Origin: Planctomycetota bacterium
GTDB lineage: Bacteria > Planctomycetota > Planctomycetia > Isosphaerales > Isosphaeraceae
Length of the DNA stretch: 64,000 nt
Direction: 5' to 3'
Assembly: GCA_028291545.1 (NCBI GenBank)
Contig: JAQGHR010000052.1
Location: forward strand, 1-64,000
The number at the start of each line of letters is the position of its first letter. Position 1 is the stretch's first letter. The position numbers and the translations under genes were made by a program. Shown one piece after another: positions 1-7,802 of the stretch. The notes under the pieces were generated by a model. It did no database searches. It was not told where the DNA came from and was given only the letters and a program-made list of their open reading frames with translations.

Positions 1-241
1 GAAGGACTCCCGGCGCTGGCGCGACCGGGCTCGCATGTCGGTTGCTTGACCAGCGACGACCCCGCACGCGCGTTCCAAATTTGCCGGGTCGCCACAGATG
101 TCCGAGTGTCCTTACTCCGCCCGCGACAAAGTTGGAATATCTGCCACGAAAGCCGCTCATTACGCCAATTGTTGACCCCTTCACCGGACGATAACAGACT
201 GACGGAAGGGTTCGAGATCCCAGCGTGGACTCACGCGGGCG
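1..241. other. Upstream gap at window edge
   Basis: No coding frame here has motifs or a convincing start. It presumably holds the promoter of the desaturase that follows. I see no RNA gene or clear repeat. Confidence 0.4.
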
Positions 242-1309
242 GTGGCGATGGAGCCGGACATGAGCCAGCAGGGCGATCTCAGGACGAACGTGCTCCCTCG
301 ACCCGCCACGGTGGAGCGGAACCACGTCCGCTGGACCTATGCGACCGGCGTCCTGGGCATGCACGCACTGGCGATGCTTGCGTGCTTGCCCTGGTTGTTC
401 CACTGGGCGAGCGTGGCGGCCGCGCTGGCGGGAGTATATGTCTTCGGCACTCTCGGGATCAATCTCTGCTACCATCGCTTACTCACACACCGCGGCTACC
501 AATGCCCCCGATGGCTGGAACACGGCCTGGCCACGCTCGGAGTGTGTGCGTTGCAGGATACGCCGGCGCGGTGGGTGGCGGTCCATCGGCTCCATCATCA
601 ACATTCCGACGAGCAACCCGATCCCCACAGCCCGCTCGCCGGCTTCTTCTGGGGACATATGGAATGGCTGCTCGTGGAGAACCGCGAGCTGAAGGGTTTG
701 GCCCTGTACGAGCGGTACGCCAAAGACCTGCTGAACGACCGATTCTACCGGAAATTGGAACGCGGCCTGAATTGGCTCTGGATCAATCTCGCTCAATGGG
801 CCGTGTTCTTCCTGGCCGGCTCCGTCGTGGGTTGGGGCACCTCCGGCCGGCTCTCGACAGGCGTTCAATTCGGCCTGAGCCTGCTGGTGTGGGGCGTATT
901 CGTTCGGACGGTCTTGGTGTGGCACATTACCTGGTCGGTGAACTCGGTAACGCACCGTTGGGGCTATCGCACCTACGAGACCGATGAAGGCAGCCGCAAC
1001 AATTTCTTGATCGGGATTCTCAGCAACGGCGAGGGCTGGCACAACAACCACCACGCCCAGCCCCGGGCCGCTTCGCACGGGCACCTGTGGTGGGAGCTGG
1101 ATGTCACCTATCTCACGTTGCGGGTCCTGGCCTTCGTCGGCCTCGCGTGGGACATCGTCCTGCCGGACACGCGGCCCGCGGGGACGGACGCCGACTCGCA
1201 CGGCTCTCGTCGGCACCGGTCCTCCGGTCACAAGCCGTGGAGTCGCGGACTTCGCCCTGCTCGTCGATCCACCCTTCGTGATTCTGAGACCGATCGGCCG
1301 AATTCGTGA
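242..1309 (+). CDS. Membrane acyl-lipid/acyl-CoA fatty acid desaturase
   Basis: Integral-membrane di-iron desaturase that would introduce a double bond into acyl chains of membrane lipids. The three histidine clusters are all present: HRLLTH (about residues 78-83), HRLHHQHSD (115-123) and HNNHH (267-271). Hydrophobic segments lie between them (about 35-75 and 180-230). About 355 residues fits the stearoyl-CoA desaturase-like family. The first possible start is GTG at 242; ATG codons at 248 and 260 are equally usable and the last gives the shortest N-terminus. The final 45 or so residues after the family's normal end are rich in Arg and Ser and look less conserved. It stands alone, with no electron-transfer partner beside it. 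The family assignment is firm; the substrate and double-bond position are not readable. Confidence 0.92.
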   Translation: MAMEPDMSQQGDLRTNVLPRPATVERNHVRWTYATGVLGMHALAMLACLPWLFHWASVAAALAGVYVFGTLGINLCYHRLLTHRGYQCPRWLEHGLATLGVCALQDTPARWVAVHRLHHQHSDEQPDPHSPLAGFFWGHMEWLLVENRELKGLALYERYAKDLLNDRFYRKLERGLNWLWINLAQWAVFFLAGSVVGWGTSGRLSTGVQFGLSLLVWGVFVRTVLVWHITWSVNSVTHRWGYRTYETDEGSRNNFLIGILSNGEGWHNNHHAQPRAASHGHLWWELDVTYLTLRVLAFVGLAWDIVLPDTRPAGTDADSHGSRRHRSSGHKPWSRGLRPARRSTLRDSETDRPNS

Positions 1310-1469
1310 GATCGCCAGCGGTTGTGGTGCCGGGAGCCCCTCGCGGGCGACGGGAACAGATAGACCTCCTGTCAGCCTGTTCAGATAACGCCCGGCATCA
1401 CGCGCAGTCCATAATGAGGCCCTCACGTGTGAGCACAGACGGGCTCGCCGCACCGAGTGGGGCGAAGTT

Positions 1470-2918
1470 ATGGACGAGCGTGGCGGACCTGGACAGGGGC
1501 ATCGGCATGCGTTTTCGGGCTTCAACGCCCGCCGGCGCGAGGGCTTGGTGGTCGGGAGCCGGCGCAACATGCTCAAGGCCAGCATGGCGGGCCTGGCCGG
1601 ACTGAGCCTCCCCGGGCTCCTCCGCGACCGGGCACGTGCGGACGGCCCGAGGTCCAGTAACAAGGCCGTCATCCTGTTGTGGATGGCCGGTGGCCCCAGC
1701 CACATCGATACCTGGGACCCCAAGCCCGGTCGCTCGACCCAGAACCGTGGCCCGTTCGACGTGATCCCGACGAAGCTGCCCGGGGTCTTTTTCTGCGAGC
1801 ATCTGCCGAAGCAGGCCGCGATGCTCGACAAGTTCACAATCATTCGCTCGGTGGATGCGCGATTCAGTAACCACGAGCCGAATCGCGTCTTCCAGACCGC
1901 AAACCGGGAGGCCGAGCCCCGGCTCAGCCCGAGCGGCGACATGTACCCGGCGATCGGCTCCATCGTCGCCAAGCACCATGGGGCGAACCGGGCCGCCATA
2001 CCCCCCTATGTGGCGTTCCAGACCTCTCGGAGCCACATCGCCCACGGCGGCTACCTGGGCACGCGATTCGACCCGTTCATCGCCAACCGCGCCGCCAAAC
2101 TTCCGATTTACACCGACGTCGGCGTGGACACCGGCAGGACGACCGAGGCCGACTTCTTCCGTCTACCCGGTGAACTGTCACAGTCGAGGCTGCTCGACCG
2201 CCGGGCCCTGCTGACGGATCTCGACGGCTTACGTCGAAGGATTGGTCGCTCCGAGTCGATCGAAGCCCTGGACCGATATGGCCACGAGGCCGTCGAGTTG
2301 CTGATCGGCCGACGGGCACAGGAGGCGTTCAACCTCTCCAGCGAGCCTCAGGCCACCCGAGACCGTTACGGGAAGCACCTCTGGTGCCAGCAGGCGCTGC
2401 TTGCCCGCAGGCTGGTTGAGGCCGGCGTGGCGTTCGTGACGATTGACCTGAGCTACCATTCGGCCTCGGGCACCTGGGACACGCACGGCGACAACATCCC
2501 GCCCTATGGTGGCATCAGCAAGGGTCTCAAGCCGCTCTTGCCACTCTTCGACCACCTCATCACCACCCTGGTCGCCGACCTCGACCAGCGCGGCCGGCTG
2601 GACGACGTTCTGGTGATCGCCATGGGCGAATTCGGCCGGACCCCGATGATGGGGACCCAGGGGAGCAGCGACGGGCGCGACCACTGGCCCGTCGTCATGT
2701 CGATGTCCCTCGCCGGCGGCGGCCTCCGTCACGGCCAGGTGATCGGTGCCACCGACGCCGACGGCGGCCACATCAAGGACCGGCCGGTGACACCCGGCGA
2801 CCTGGCGGCTACCATCTACCGCCACATGGGCGTACCCCTGGAAACCACCTACCTCGACACAACCGGGCGACCCCGCTGGATCATCGAAGACGGTTCTCCG
2901 ATCGCGGAATTGTCCTAG
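1470..2918 (+). CDS. DUF1501 family protein with Tat signal
   Basis: Exported member of the DUF1501 family, a sulfatase/alkaline-phosphatase-like fold that is greatly expanded in Planctomycetes. The twin-arginine signal SRRNMLKASMAGLAGLSLPG lies near residues 30-50, so the usual start would be close to the RR motif and the first 25 residues may not be translated; no clear closer ATG was found, so the longest frame is kept. Family landmarks are GGPSHIDTWDPKP soon after the signal, a WDTHG stretch in the middle, and GEFGRTP followed by GRDHWP near the end. DUF1501 genes often sit beside a DUF1549/DUF1553 cytochrome-type gene; none is present here. The substrate is unknown. Confidence 0.88.
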   Translation: MDERGGPGQGHRHAFSGFNARRREGLVVGSRRNMLKASMAGLAGLSLPGLLRDRARADGPRSSNKAVILLWMAGGPSHIDTWDPKPGRSTQNRGPFDVIPTKLPGVFFCEHLPKQAAMLDKFTIIRSVDARFSNHEPNRVFQTANREAEPRLSPSGDMYPAIGSIVAKHHGANRAAIPPYVAFQTSRSHIAHGGYLGTRFDPFIANRAAKLPIYTDVGVDTGRTTEADFFRLPGELSQSRLLDRRALLTDLDGLRRRIGRSESIEALDRYGHEAVELLIGRRAQEAFNLSSEPQATRDRYGKHLWCQQALLARRLVEAGVAFVTIDLSYHSASGTWDTHGDNIPPYGGISKGLKPLLPLFDHLITTLVADLDQRGRLDDVLVIAMGEFGRTPMMGTQGSSDGRDHWPVVMSMSLAGGGLRHGQVIGATDADGGHIKDRPVTPGDLAATIYRHMGVPLETTYLDTTGRPRWIIEDGSPIAELS

Positions 2919-3130
2919 CCGCTCGAGATCCGGAGGATCCCCCGGCGAATCATGTATCTCATCATCCTGAAACAGGTGTTCGCCACACCAGGGAGGCACT
3001 AGCCAACCGATACCCACGTGAGTAAACTGCTATTCCCATGGGCTAAATGCGACTTACCCAAGCCTCTCGTCCCTTCGCACCACCCATGGGTCCCGGATCA
3101 ATCCTGTCCCACGTAAAGACTCCCTCCATT

Positions 3131-3204
3131 GCGCCCGTAGCTCAGCCGGATAGAGCAACGGTCTTCTAAACCGTAGGTCGTTGGTTCGAATCCAACCGGG
3201 CGTA
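3131..3204 (+). tRNA. tRNA-Arg (anticodon UCU)
   Basis: The cloverleaf folds completely. Acceptor arms GCGCCCG and CGGGCGT pair, with a terminal G-U. The anticodon stem ACGGT/ACCGT encloses the loop CTTCTAA with anticodon TCT, and the T arm has GGTTCGAATCC. The discriminator is A and CCA is not encoded. It reads AGA codons, rare in this GC-rich DNA. tRNA 3' ends are common integration sites; repeats follow directly at 3241. Confidence 0.96.
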
Positions 3205-3240
3205 CTCCCAAGTCGTTGAAATCAAAGACGTTATGGCGAG

Positions 3241-3296
3241 CGATTTCTGATACGATTTCCGACCACGACGGCTTGATACGATTTCTGACACGATTT
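3241..3296. repeat. Short direct repeats just after tRNA-Arg
   Basis: CGATTTCTGATACGATTT (3241-3258) recurs as CGATTTCTGACACGATTT (3279-3296), one mismatch in 18. The core TGATACGATTTC also recurs at 3248 and 3274. The repeats start 37 bp after the tRNA and do not copy its 3' end, so they are not a simple att duplication. A protein-binding site, an iteron-like element or a scar is possible. Confidence 0.6.
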
Positions 3297-3322
3297 GGTC
3301 GGGAAAAGGTCCAAAGCCGGGC

Positions 3323-3826
3323 CTAGGTTCCGACCTCGGCCAGCTTCGCCTTCACCAGCCTCTCGATCTCCACGACGGCCGCATCGGTCGCTTCCTGAAC
3401 CGCCCGCTCAGAGCCCCGGCCACGGGCCGCAATTTCCTTCCGGGCATCCTGACGGATCGACCGGACGGCGACCTTCGCCTCCTCGCCCAGCTTCTTGACG
3501 TGCTTCGCCAGTTCGGCCCGCTGCTCGCCGCTGATCGGGGGGATGCCCAGGCAGACGGTCCTGGGGTCCAGGGCGTAGGCGTTCATCCTGGCGTCGGCGA
3601 GGGCCTTCACGACGGCCGGGACGTTCGCCGGGTCGAACGGCGTGATCACGATCCGGTCGCCCCGGCTCGTGACGCTGGCCAGCTTGCCGATCACCACCGA
3701 GTTCCTCCGGAGCGAGGCCCGGAAGGTCTGGACGAAGCCGACGCTGAGCGTGCCCGATCGGATGCCCGCCCGTTGCTCGGCGAGGTGACGCACAGTCGTC
3801 TGCATCCACGGCCTCCAGTCGCTCAT
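3323..3826 (-). CDS. Ribosome-recycling-factor-like protein
   Basis: A 167-residue protein with the overall plan of ribosome recycling factor (usually about 185 residues). There is an N-terminal helix, a beta domain in the middle (GKLASVTSRGDRIVITPFDP, about residues 47-66), then IPPISGEQRAELAKHVKKL (about 95-113) and EEAKVAVRSIRQDARK, which match the canonical IPPLTEERR and AVRNIRRDA signatures, and a closing helix. The usual IRTGRA motif of the first helix is altered to IRSGTL. No tsf, pyrH or rpsB gene lies nearby, as would be usual for frr, so this is probably a second, diverged copy beside tRNA-Arg. A role in splitting stalled ribosomes is inference; it could also be a decoy or regulator. 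Confidence 0.75.
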   Translation of the reverse strand: MSDWRPWMQTTVRHLAEQRAGIRSGTLSVGFVQTFRASLRRNSVVIGKLASVTSRGDRIVITPFDPANVPAVVKALADARMNAYALDPRTVCLGIPPISGEQRAELAKHVKKLGEEAKVAVRSIRQDARKEIAARGRGSERAVQEATDAAVVEIERLVKAKLAEVGT

Positions 3827-3996
3827 CTCGACATCCCCGTCATCAAGACACCCAATCGGTCGAGGATTCGAGGTATCCTAAACCGGATTGGTCGGGCGGG
3901 GCAGCCGACCGACATGAGGGCGACTCGACACCTGGCGGATGGCCACCCCGACGAATACCCTCGATGTGGCACGACTCCCCTTCCCGGAGCCCGATC

Positions 3997-4338
3997 ATGG
4001 CGATCCCGCACGCAGAGTCCAATCAGGTCGTCTCGGTCGGGCCGCTCGGCCCGGACCTCGCCGCCACGAAGACGTGGACCCTGATCAAGACCGAACAGAT
4101 GCAGGTGATCCGGCTGGTCGTGCCTGCGGGCAAGGAGATCCCGGCCCACAGCGCCCCAGGCGAGATCGTCGTCCAGTGCGTCGAGGGCCGGGTGGCGTTC
4201 ACGGCATCGGAGAGGACGCAGGAACTCCGGCCGGGCCAGTTGATCTACCTGACGGCCGGGGAGACCCATGCCCTCCGGGGGATCGAAGACTCCTCGCTGC
4301 TCGTGACCATCCACTCGGGACGGGAACTAGCCCCGTAG
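3997..4338 (+). CDS. Single-domain cupin protein
   Basis: A small 113-residue cupin. The first cupin motif is visible as VPAGKEIPAHSAPGEIVVQC followed by EGRVAF, and the second as PGQLIYLTAGETHAL, so a single conserved barrel with a His-based metal site is likely, although motif 1 has only one of its usual two histidines. ATG at 3997 is chosen because GGAG lies about 8 bases upstream; an ATG at 3964 would add 11 residues without sequence character. Proteins of this size often sense or store small molecules, but no substrate can be read. It stands alone between two minus-strand genes. Confidence 0.8.
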   Translation: MAIPHAESNQVVSVGPLGPDLAATKTWTLIKTEQMQVIRLVVPAGKEIPAHSAPGEIVVQCVEGRVAFTASERTQELRPGQLIYLTAGETHALRGIEDSSLLVTIHSGRELAP

Positions 4339-4483
4339 GGGGAGTCCTCGATCTTCTTGAAGGAGACGTGGATGAAACTCATCGACCACGATCGGCTTGA
4401 GAGGTCGTCGGTCGTCGCCGACCGCCTCACGAAACGGGGGTGTGATTCCCCGAGGTCTCTCGGTCGGACCCCGCCTCGTCCGT

Positions 4484-5251
4484 TCATGACGCTTGCCTGA
4501 GCGCCTCCGAGGCGATGGACTTGGTGTCGTCGAAGTAGTCGTCCCGTAGCATCCATTGGAGATAGTCGGGCTTGGTGCGGGCGATGTCGTCCAGCGAGCG
4601 GCCCTTGTACTTCCCCTTGATGAAGACGATCGTCCCCTCCTCGCACCGCCCGAACATCCCGCTCAGGTCCAGCGCCTTCGGGTCGGTGCAGTGGTCGTGC
4701 AGCCCGTCGATCGTCCTGGGCAGGTCCTCGTATCTGGAGACCTGGGCGTCGAGGATCGCCAGGGTCGCCAGCACGTCCGCCGCCGCCCCGTGCGCCCCGT
4801 CGTGGTCGAGGCCGCAGTAGAACCTGTAGGCGGCGGTCAGGTCACGCCGCTCCCGCTGGTGGAAAATGTGGCAGGCGTCGATGACCTTCCGCCCGGCGAC
4901 CGGGAACGTGATCCCGGCCCGGTTGTACTCGGCGGCCAGGAGCCGCAGGTCGTACTTGAGGATGTTGAAGCCGCACAGGTCGCAGCCGTCGAGGTGTCTG
5001 GCCAATCCCGGAGCGATCGCCCGGAAGGTTGGCATGTCGGCCACATCGTCGTCGGTGATCCCGTGGATGGCGGTGGCCTCGGGCGGGATCGGGACGCCGG
5101 GATTCACACGCCGGGTCCGGTGGTCGAACTGGCCTCCCGGCGAGAGCTTCAGGACGCTGACCTCGACGATGCGGTCGATCTTCGTGTCGATCCCCGTCGT
5201 CTCCAGGTCGATCACGGCCAGGGGGCGTTCCAGGATGATGTTCTTGAGCAT
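4484..5251 (-). CDS. DnaQ-like DEDDh 3'-5' exonuclease
   Basis: A 255-residue exonuclease of the RNase T/DnaQ superfamily. Exo I is DLETTG (about residues 15-20), followed by HGITDDDV, Exo II is GFNILKYDLRLL (about 94-105), and Exo III is AHGAAADVLATL (about 147-158), giving the DEDDh set. After the nuclease core a separate C-terminal piece, GKYKGRSLDDIARTKPDYLQWML, resembles the small domain of exonuclease-X-like proteins. It is probably a stand-alone exonuclease for DNA repair or RNA trimming, not the polymerase III epsilon subunit. A tiny gene ends 21 bases upstream on the same strand and may be cotranscribed. Confidence 0.88.
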   Translation of the reverse strand: MLKNIILERPLAVIDLETTGIDTKIDRIVEVSVLKLSPGGQFDHRTRRVNPGVPIPPEATAIHGITDDDVADMPTFRAIAPGLARHLDGCDLCGFNILKYDLRLLAAEYNRAGITFPVAGRKVIDACHIFHQRERRDLTAAYRFYCGLDHDGAHGAAADVLATLAILDAQVSRYEDLPRTIDGLHDHCTDPKALDLSGMFGRCEEGTIVFIKGKYKGRSLDDIARTKPDYLQWMLRDDYFDDTKSIASEALRQAS

Positions 5252-5272
5252 GACCCCTCCGGGCGACGGGAC

Positions 5273-5392
5273 TCACCACTTGAGTCTTTTCGGCAACTCC
5301 TCGGGGTCGTCCCAGGCTTTCTTCGCCCGAGCCGTGATTTCCCCCGTCGCCCGCCGCAATGCCCCCTCATCCATCCCGGTGGTCCGCAACAT
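5273..5392 (-). CDS. Small protein of 39 residues, unknown function
   Basis: A short open frame upstream of the exonuclease gene on the same strand, with codon use like its neighbours. The peptide is charged and probably helical (MDEGALRRATGEITARAKK, then AWDDPEELPKRLKW). The frame stays open upstream to a stop 36 bases before this ATG, and a GTG four codons earlier gives a 43-residue alternative. It is not hydrophobic and has no cysteine. The stop lies 21 bases before the exonuclease ATG, suggesting one transcript. I do not recognise a family. Confidence 0.45.
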   Translation of the reverse strand: MLRTTGMDEGALRRATGEITARAKKAWDDPEELPKRLKW

Positions 5393-5549
5393 CCGTCCAT
5401 GCACGAACTCGGTCCATGCTCGATGAAGTTATCGCCCTGGTGGCGTCGGTGAACGAAAGGACAATGGAGACAGAAGTATCGATTTCAGAGCCCCGATCGC
5501 CCCGGTCATAATCCCTGTCGGGATGGATCATCCCGACAAGGGGGAAGGG

Positions 5550-5954
5550 ATGCGGGTCAGGCACTACGCCCTGGGCAAGTTCTATGTGATCGACTGCCCC
5601 GAGGGCACCAGGGTCGCTCGTGGCTCCGAGCAAGCTTCGGATGGCCTGGTATCCCTGCACGACCATCTCGTCGTCCCACGAAACGGGACGGAGATCCGCA
5701 TCCCCGCCGACCCGCCCGAATTGCTGCCCCTGCTGGCCGAGTCGGGCAACTTCGGGGTCTCGCTGGTCGGGGAACCGGAGCCCGAGGTGCGGCTGGACGG
5801 CGTGTCGTGCCCCGGCTGCGGGCAGGACGACGTGACCTGGCTCCAGCTACGGGCAGGGTCGGAATCCGTCCGCTGCGATGCTTGCGGGACGGACTTCGAG
5901 TTGCCGATCCTTACCGAGCCCCGAGTCCCGGCCTCACGCCGAGCGGGCGGCTGA
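5550..5954 (+). CDS. Zinc-ribbon protein, unknown function
   Basis: A hypothetical protein of 134 residues. The C-terminal part has two Cys pairs, CPGCG (about residues 88-92) and CDACG (about 113-117), that would form a zinc ribbon; the first 80 residues have no recognisable motif. ATG at 5550 has the purine-rich stretch GGGGGAAGG just upstream; an in-frame ATG at 5523 would add nine residues. It may bind nucleic acid or protein through the ribbon. It is transcribed away from the exonuclease. Confidence 0.65.
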   Translation: MRVRHYALGKFYVIDCPEGTRVARGSEQASDGLVSLHDHLVVPRNGTEIRIPADPPELLPLLAESGNFGVSLVGEPEPEVRLDGVSCPGCGQDDVTWLQLRAGSESVRCDACGTDFELPILTEPRVPASRRAGG

Positions 5955-6073
5955 AGGCTCCCGCCGTTCGGGGTGTCATCCCGTTCGTTGTGGGAGTTGC
6001 CCGATGCAGGAGCAGGATGGGGCGTCCCGGATGGTCGGCTCGGCGGCCCTCTGTACCTCGACACTCGTCGGCA

Positions 6074-6235
6074 TCACCGCCTCATGAAGAGAAGGACGCC
6101 CGCAGCGATCGCCAGGACGGCCAGCACGTCCCCGCTGTGGGAGAAGCTGAACTTCAGGAACGGGGCCGTCAAGACCCCGAAGAGGATCAGCCAGGCGGCC
6201 AGCACCATCATCCCCAGATCCTTGGGCGCTTTCAT
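6074..6235 (-). CDS. Small two-helix membrane protein
   Basis: A 53-residue protein with two hydrophobic stretches (about residues 8-25 and 37-51), a short loop containing SFSHSGD and a terminal RR. The start MKAPKDLGMM and the pattern WLILFGVLTAP match a common class of tiny bacterial inner-membrane proteins of unknown role. Codon use is normal and the frame is clean. It lies alone, antisense to no other gene. Confidence 0.7.
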   Translation of the reverse strand: MKAPKDLGMMVLAAWLILFGVLTAPFLKFSFSHSGDVLAVLAIAAGVLLFMRR

Positions 6236-6597
6236 CACGTCTCCGATCGGTACTCAAGGCTGAGATCGGGGTCCAGGCCCCGGTCGAGCGGTCCGACCTC
6301 GATGGGGAGGTCGCCTCGCAGGATCACCGCTGCTGCTGGCCGGAACTTACCGTGCATGGCCGGGGGCGTCCATCGCAAGATGCCTCGTGCCCGGCGAAGC
6401 CCCGTCGTCGAATCAGCGGCGTCCGAACCCCCGATTCCCTACCGGCGAAGAGATCTGCAGTGCCTCAAGCCGGTTGGTCGCCGCTTGCGGCATCCCGAGG
6501 TGGAGGGAGGCGTCTGCCGCTATCCTTGGAGGGCCGACACCGCAGCACGCCTCCATGAATTCGAAGAAGGCCAACCTATCCACTCAGGGGACAGCCG
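6236..6597. other. Intergenic region, about 360 bp
   Basis: Divergent gap between the small membrane protein and the nitrilase-family gene. Frames of 60-100 codons here lack family motifs. It probably holds two promoters; I see no clear hairpin or repeat. Confidence 0.35.
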
Positions 6598-7530
6598 ATG
6601 TACCAGACCCGGCTCGCCTTGGCGTCCATGTACCTCCTCTCGCTCACCGTATTGCTCGCCGACCCGCATGGCCCGCAGGACGATTCGGTTCATGGACCTA
6701 AGCCGAGGGCCGAGACGCCCCTGTCGCTCAAGGTCGCCGCCGTCCAGTTCCGTTCGTCCCGAGACCTCGACGAGAACGTCACCCGCATCCGAGGCCACAT
6801 CCGCCGCCTCGCAGGTGAGGGTGTCCGGGTCGCCGTCTTCCCCGAGTGCGCCCTCACCGGCTACTTCGAGGACTTGGCGAAGGCGACCACCGCCGACCGG
6901 CTGGCCGGGGCCGAACGGAAGGTCGCCGACGCCTGCCGGGAGGCGAAGATCTACGCCGTGGTCGGCACGCCCCACCGGGACGGGGAGAGGCTCTACAACT
7001 CGGCGACGGTCTTCGATCCTTCGGGGAAGGTCATCGAGCGCTACCACAAGGTCCAGCTTGCCGAGACCTGGCCCACCCCCGGCGATCACCTTTCGGTCTT
7101 CCGGGTCGATGGCGTGCCCTGCTCGATCATCATCTGTCACGACGAGCGCTACCCCGAACTGGTGCGGCTGCCGGTCCTGGCGGGTGCCAGGGTCGTCTTC
7201 TACGTCTCGCACGAGTCGGGCGTCCGGCAGGAGTCGAAGATCGGCCCCTACCGGGCGCAGATCCAGGCCCGAGCCGTGGAGAACACGGTCTACGTCGTCC
7301 ACGCCAATGCCCCGGCTGACGAGGACACGACAGGATCGCACGGGCAGAGCCGGGTCGTCGCCCCGGACGGCAACGTCGTCCACGAGGCGTCGATGTTCGG
7401 AGAGGAATCGGTAGTCGAAGACCTCAACCTCTCCCGTGCGACGGCGGCCAACGCCCTGAACAGCCTGGGCCGGGGTCCGCTCTCGAAGTGGTGGGAAGAG
7501 GGGATCAAGCAGGTCCGCATTATCGAGTGA
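6598..7530 (+). CDS. Exported carbon-nitrogen hydrolase (nitrilase superfamily)
   Basis: A 310-residue amidase-type hydrolase acting on C-N bonds of amides or nitriles. The catalytic triad is visible: Glu83 in FPECALTGY, Lys151 in YHKVQLAE and Cys180 in IIICHDERYPE. Residues 4-20 form a hydrophobic segment followed by a charged linker, so the enzyme is probably exported or membrane-tethered, which is uncommon for this mostly cytoplasmic superfamily. The catalytic domain begins near residue 43. It is a single transcription unit. The substrate cannot be read; a carbamoylputrescine amidase-like or omega-amidase-like role would be a guess. Confidence 0.9.
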   Translation: MYQTRLALASMYLLSLTVLLADPHGPQDDSVHGPKPRAETPLSLKVAAVQFRSSRDLDENVTRIRGHIRRLAGEGVRVAVFPECALTGYFEDLAKATTADRLAGAERKVADACREAKIYAVVGTPHRDGERLYNSATVFDPSGKVIERYHKVQLAETWPTPGDHLSVFRVDGVPCSIIICHDERYPELVRLPVLAGARVVFYVSHESGVRQESKIGPYRAQIQARAVENTVYVVHANAPADEDTTGSHGQSRVVAPDGNVVHEASMFGEESVVEDLNLSRATAANALNSLGRGPLSKWWEEGIKQVRIIE

Positions 7531-7802
7531 GCGGGCCGAGGGCGAAGGCCGCCCCGGCGACTCGATGCCCGGAGGGCCGCCGACGGGTCCGAGGCTCGGG
7601 GATGATCCGTCCCGGCTCTCCGAGATCCGCCGTGTCGCCCCCGGAGTCATGACGAATAAGCCGATCGACCTGGGCACGGTCTGCCGCATGCGAGAGACGG
7701 CGGCAATGGCGGCGTGAGGGACATCGCAGTCGCCGCCGATCGGATGCCGGGCCTCCGGGCCTCGGCGAGTTGATCGATCCGTGAGCCCGTTGGCTCACCG
7801 AC

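Noticed and set aside
3131-3296. Integration site (attL) of a tRNA-targeted island
   Set aside because: The repeats do not duplicate the tRNA 3' end and no integrase gene was found; reported only as repeats.
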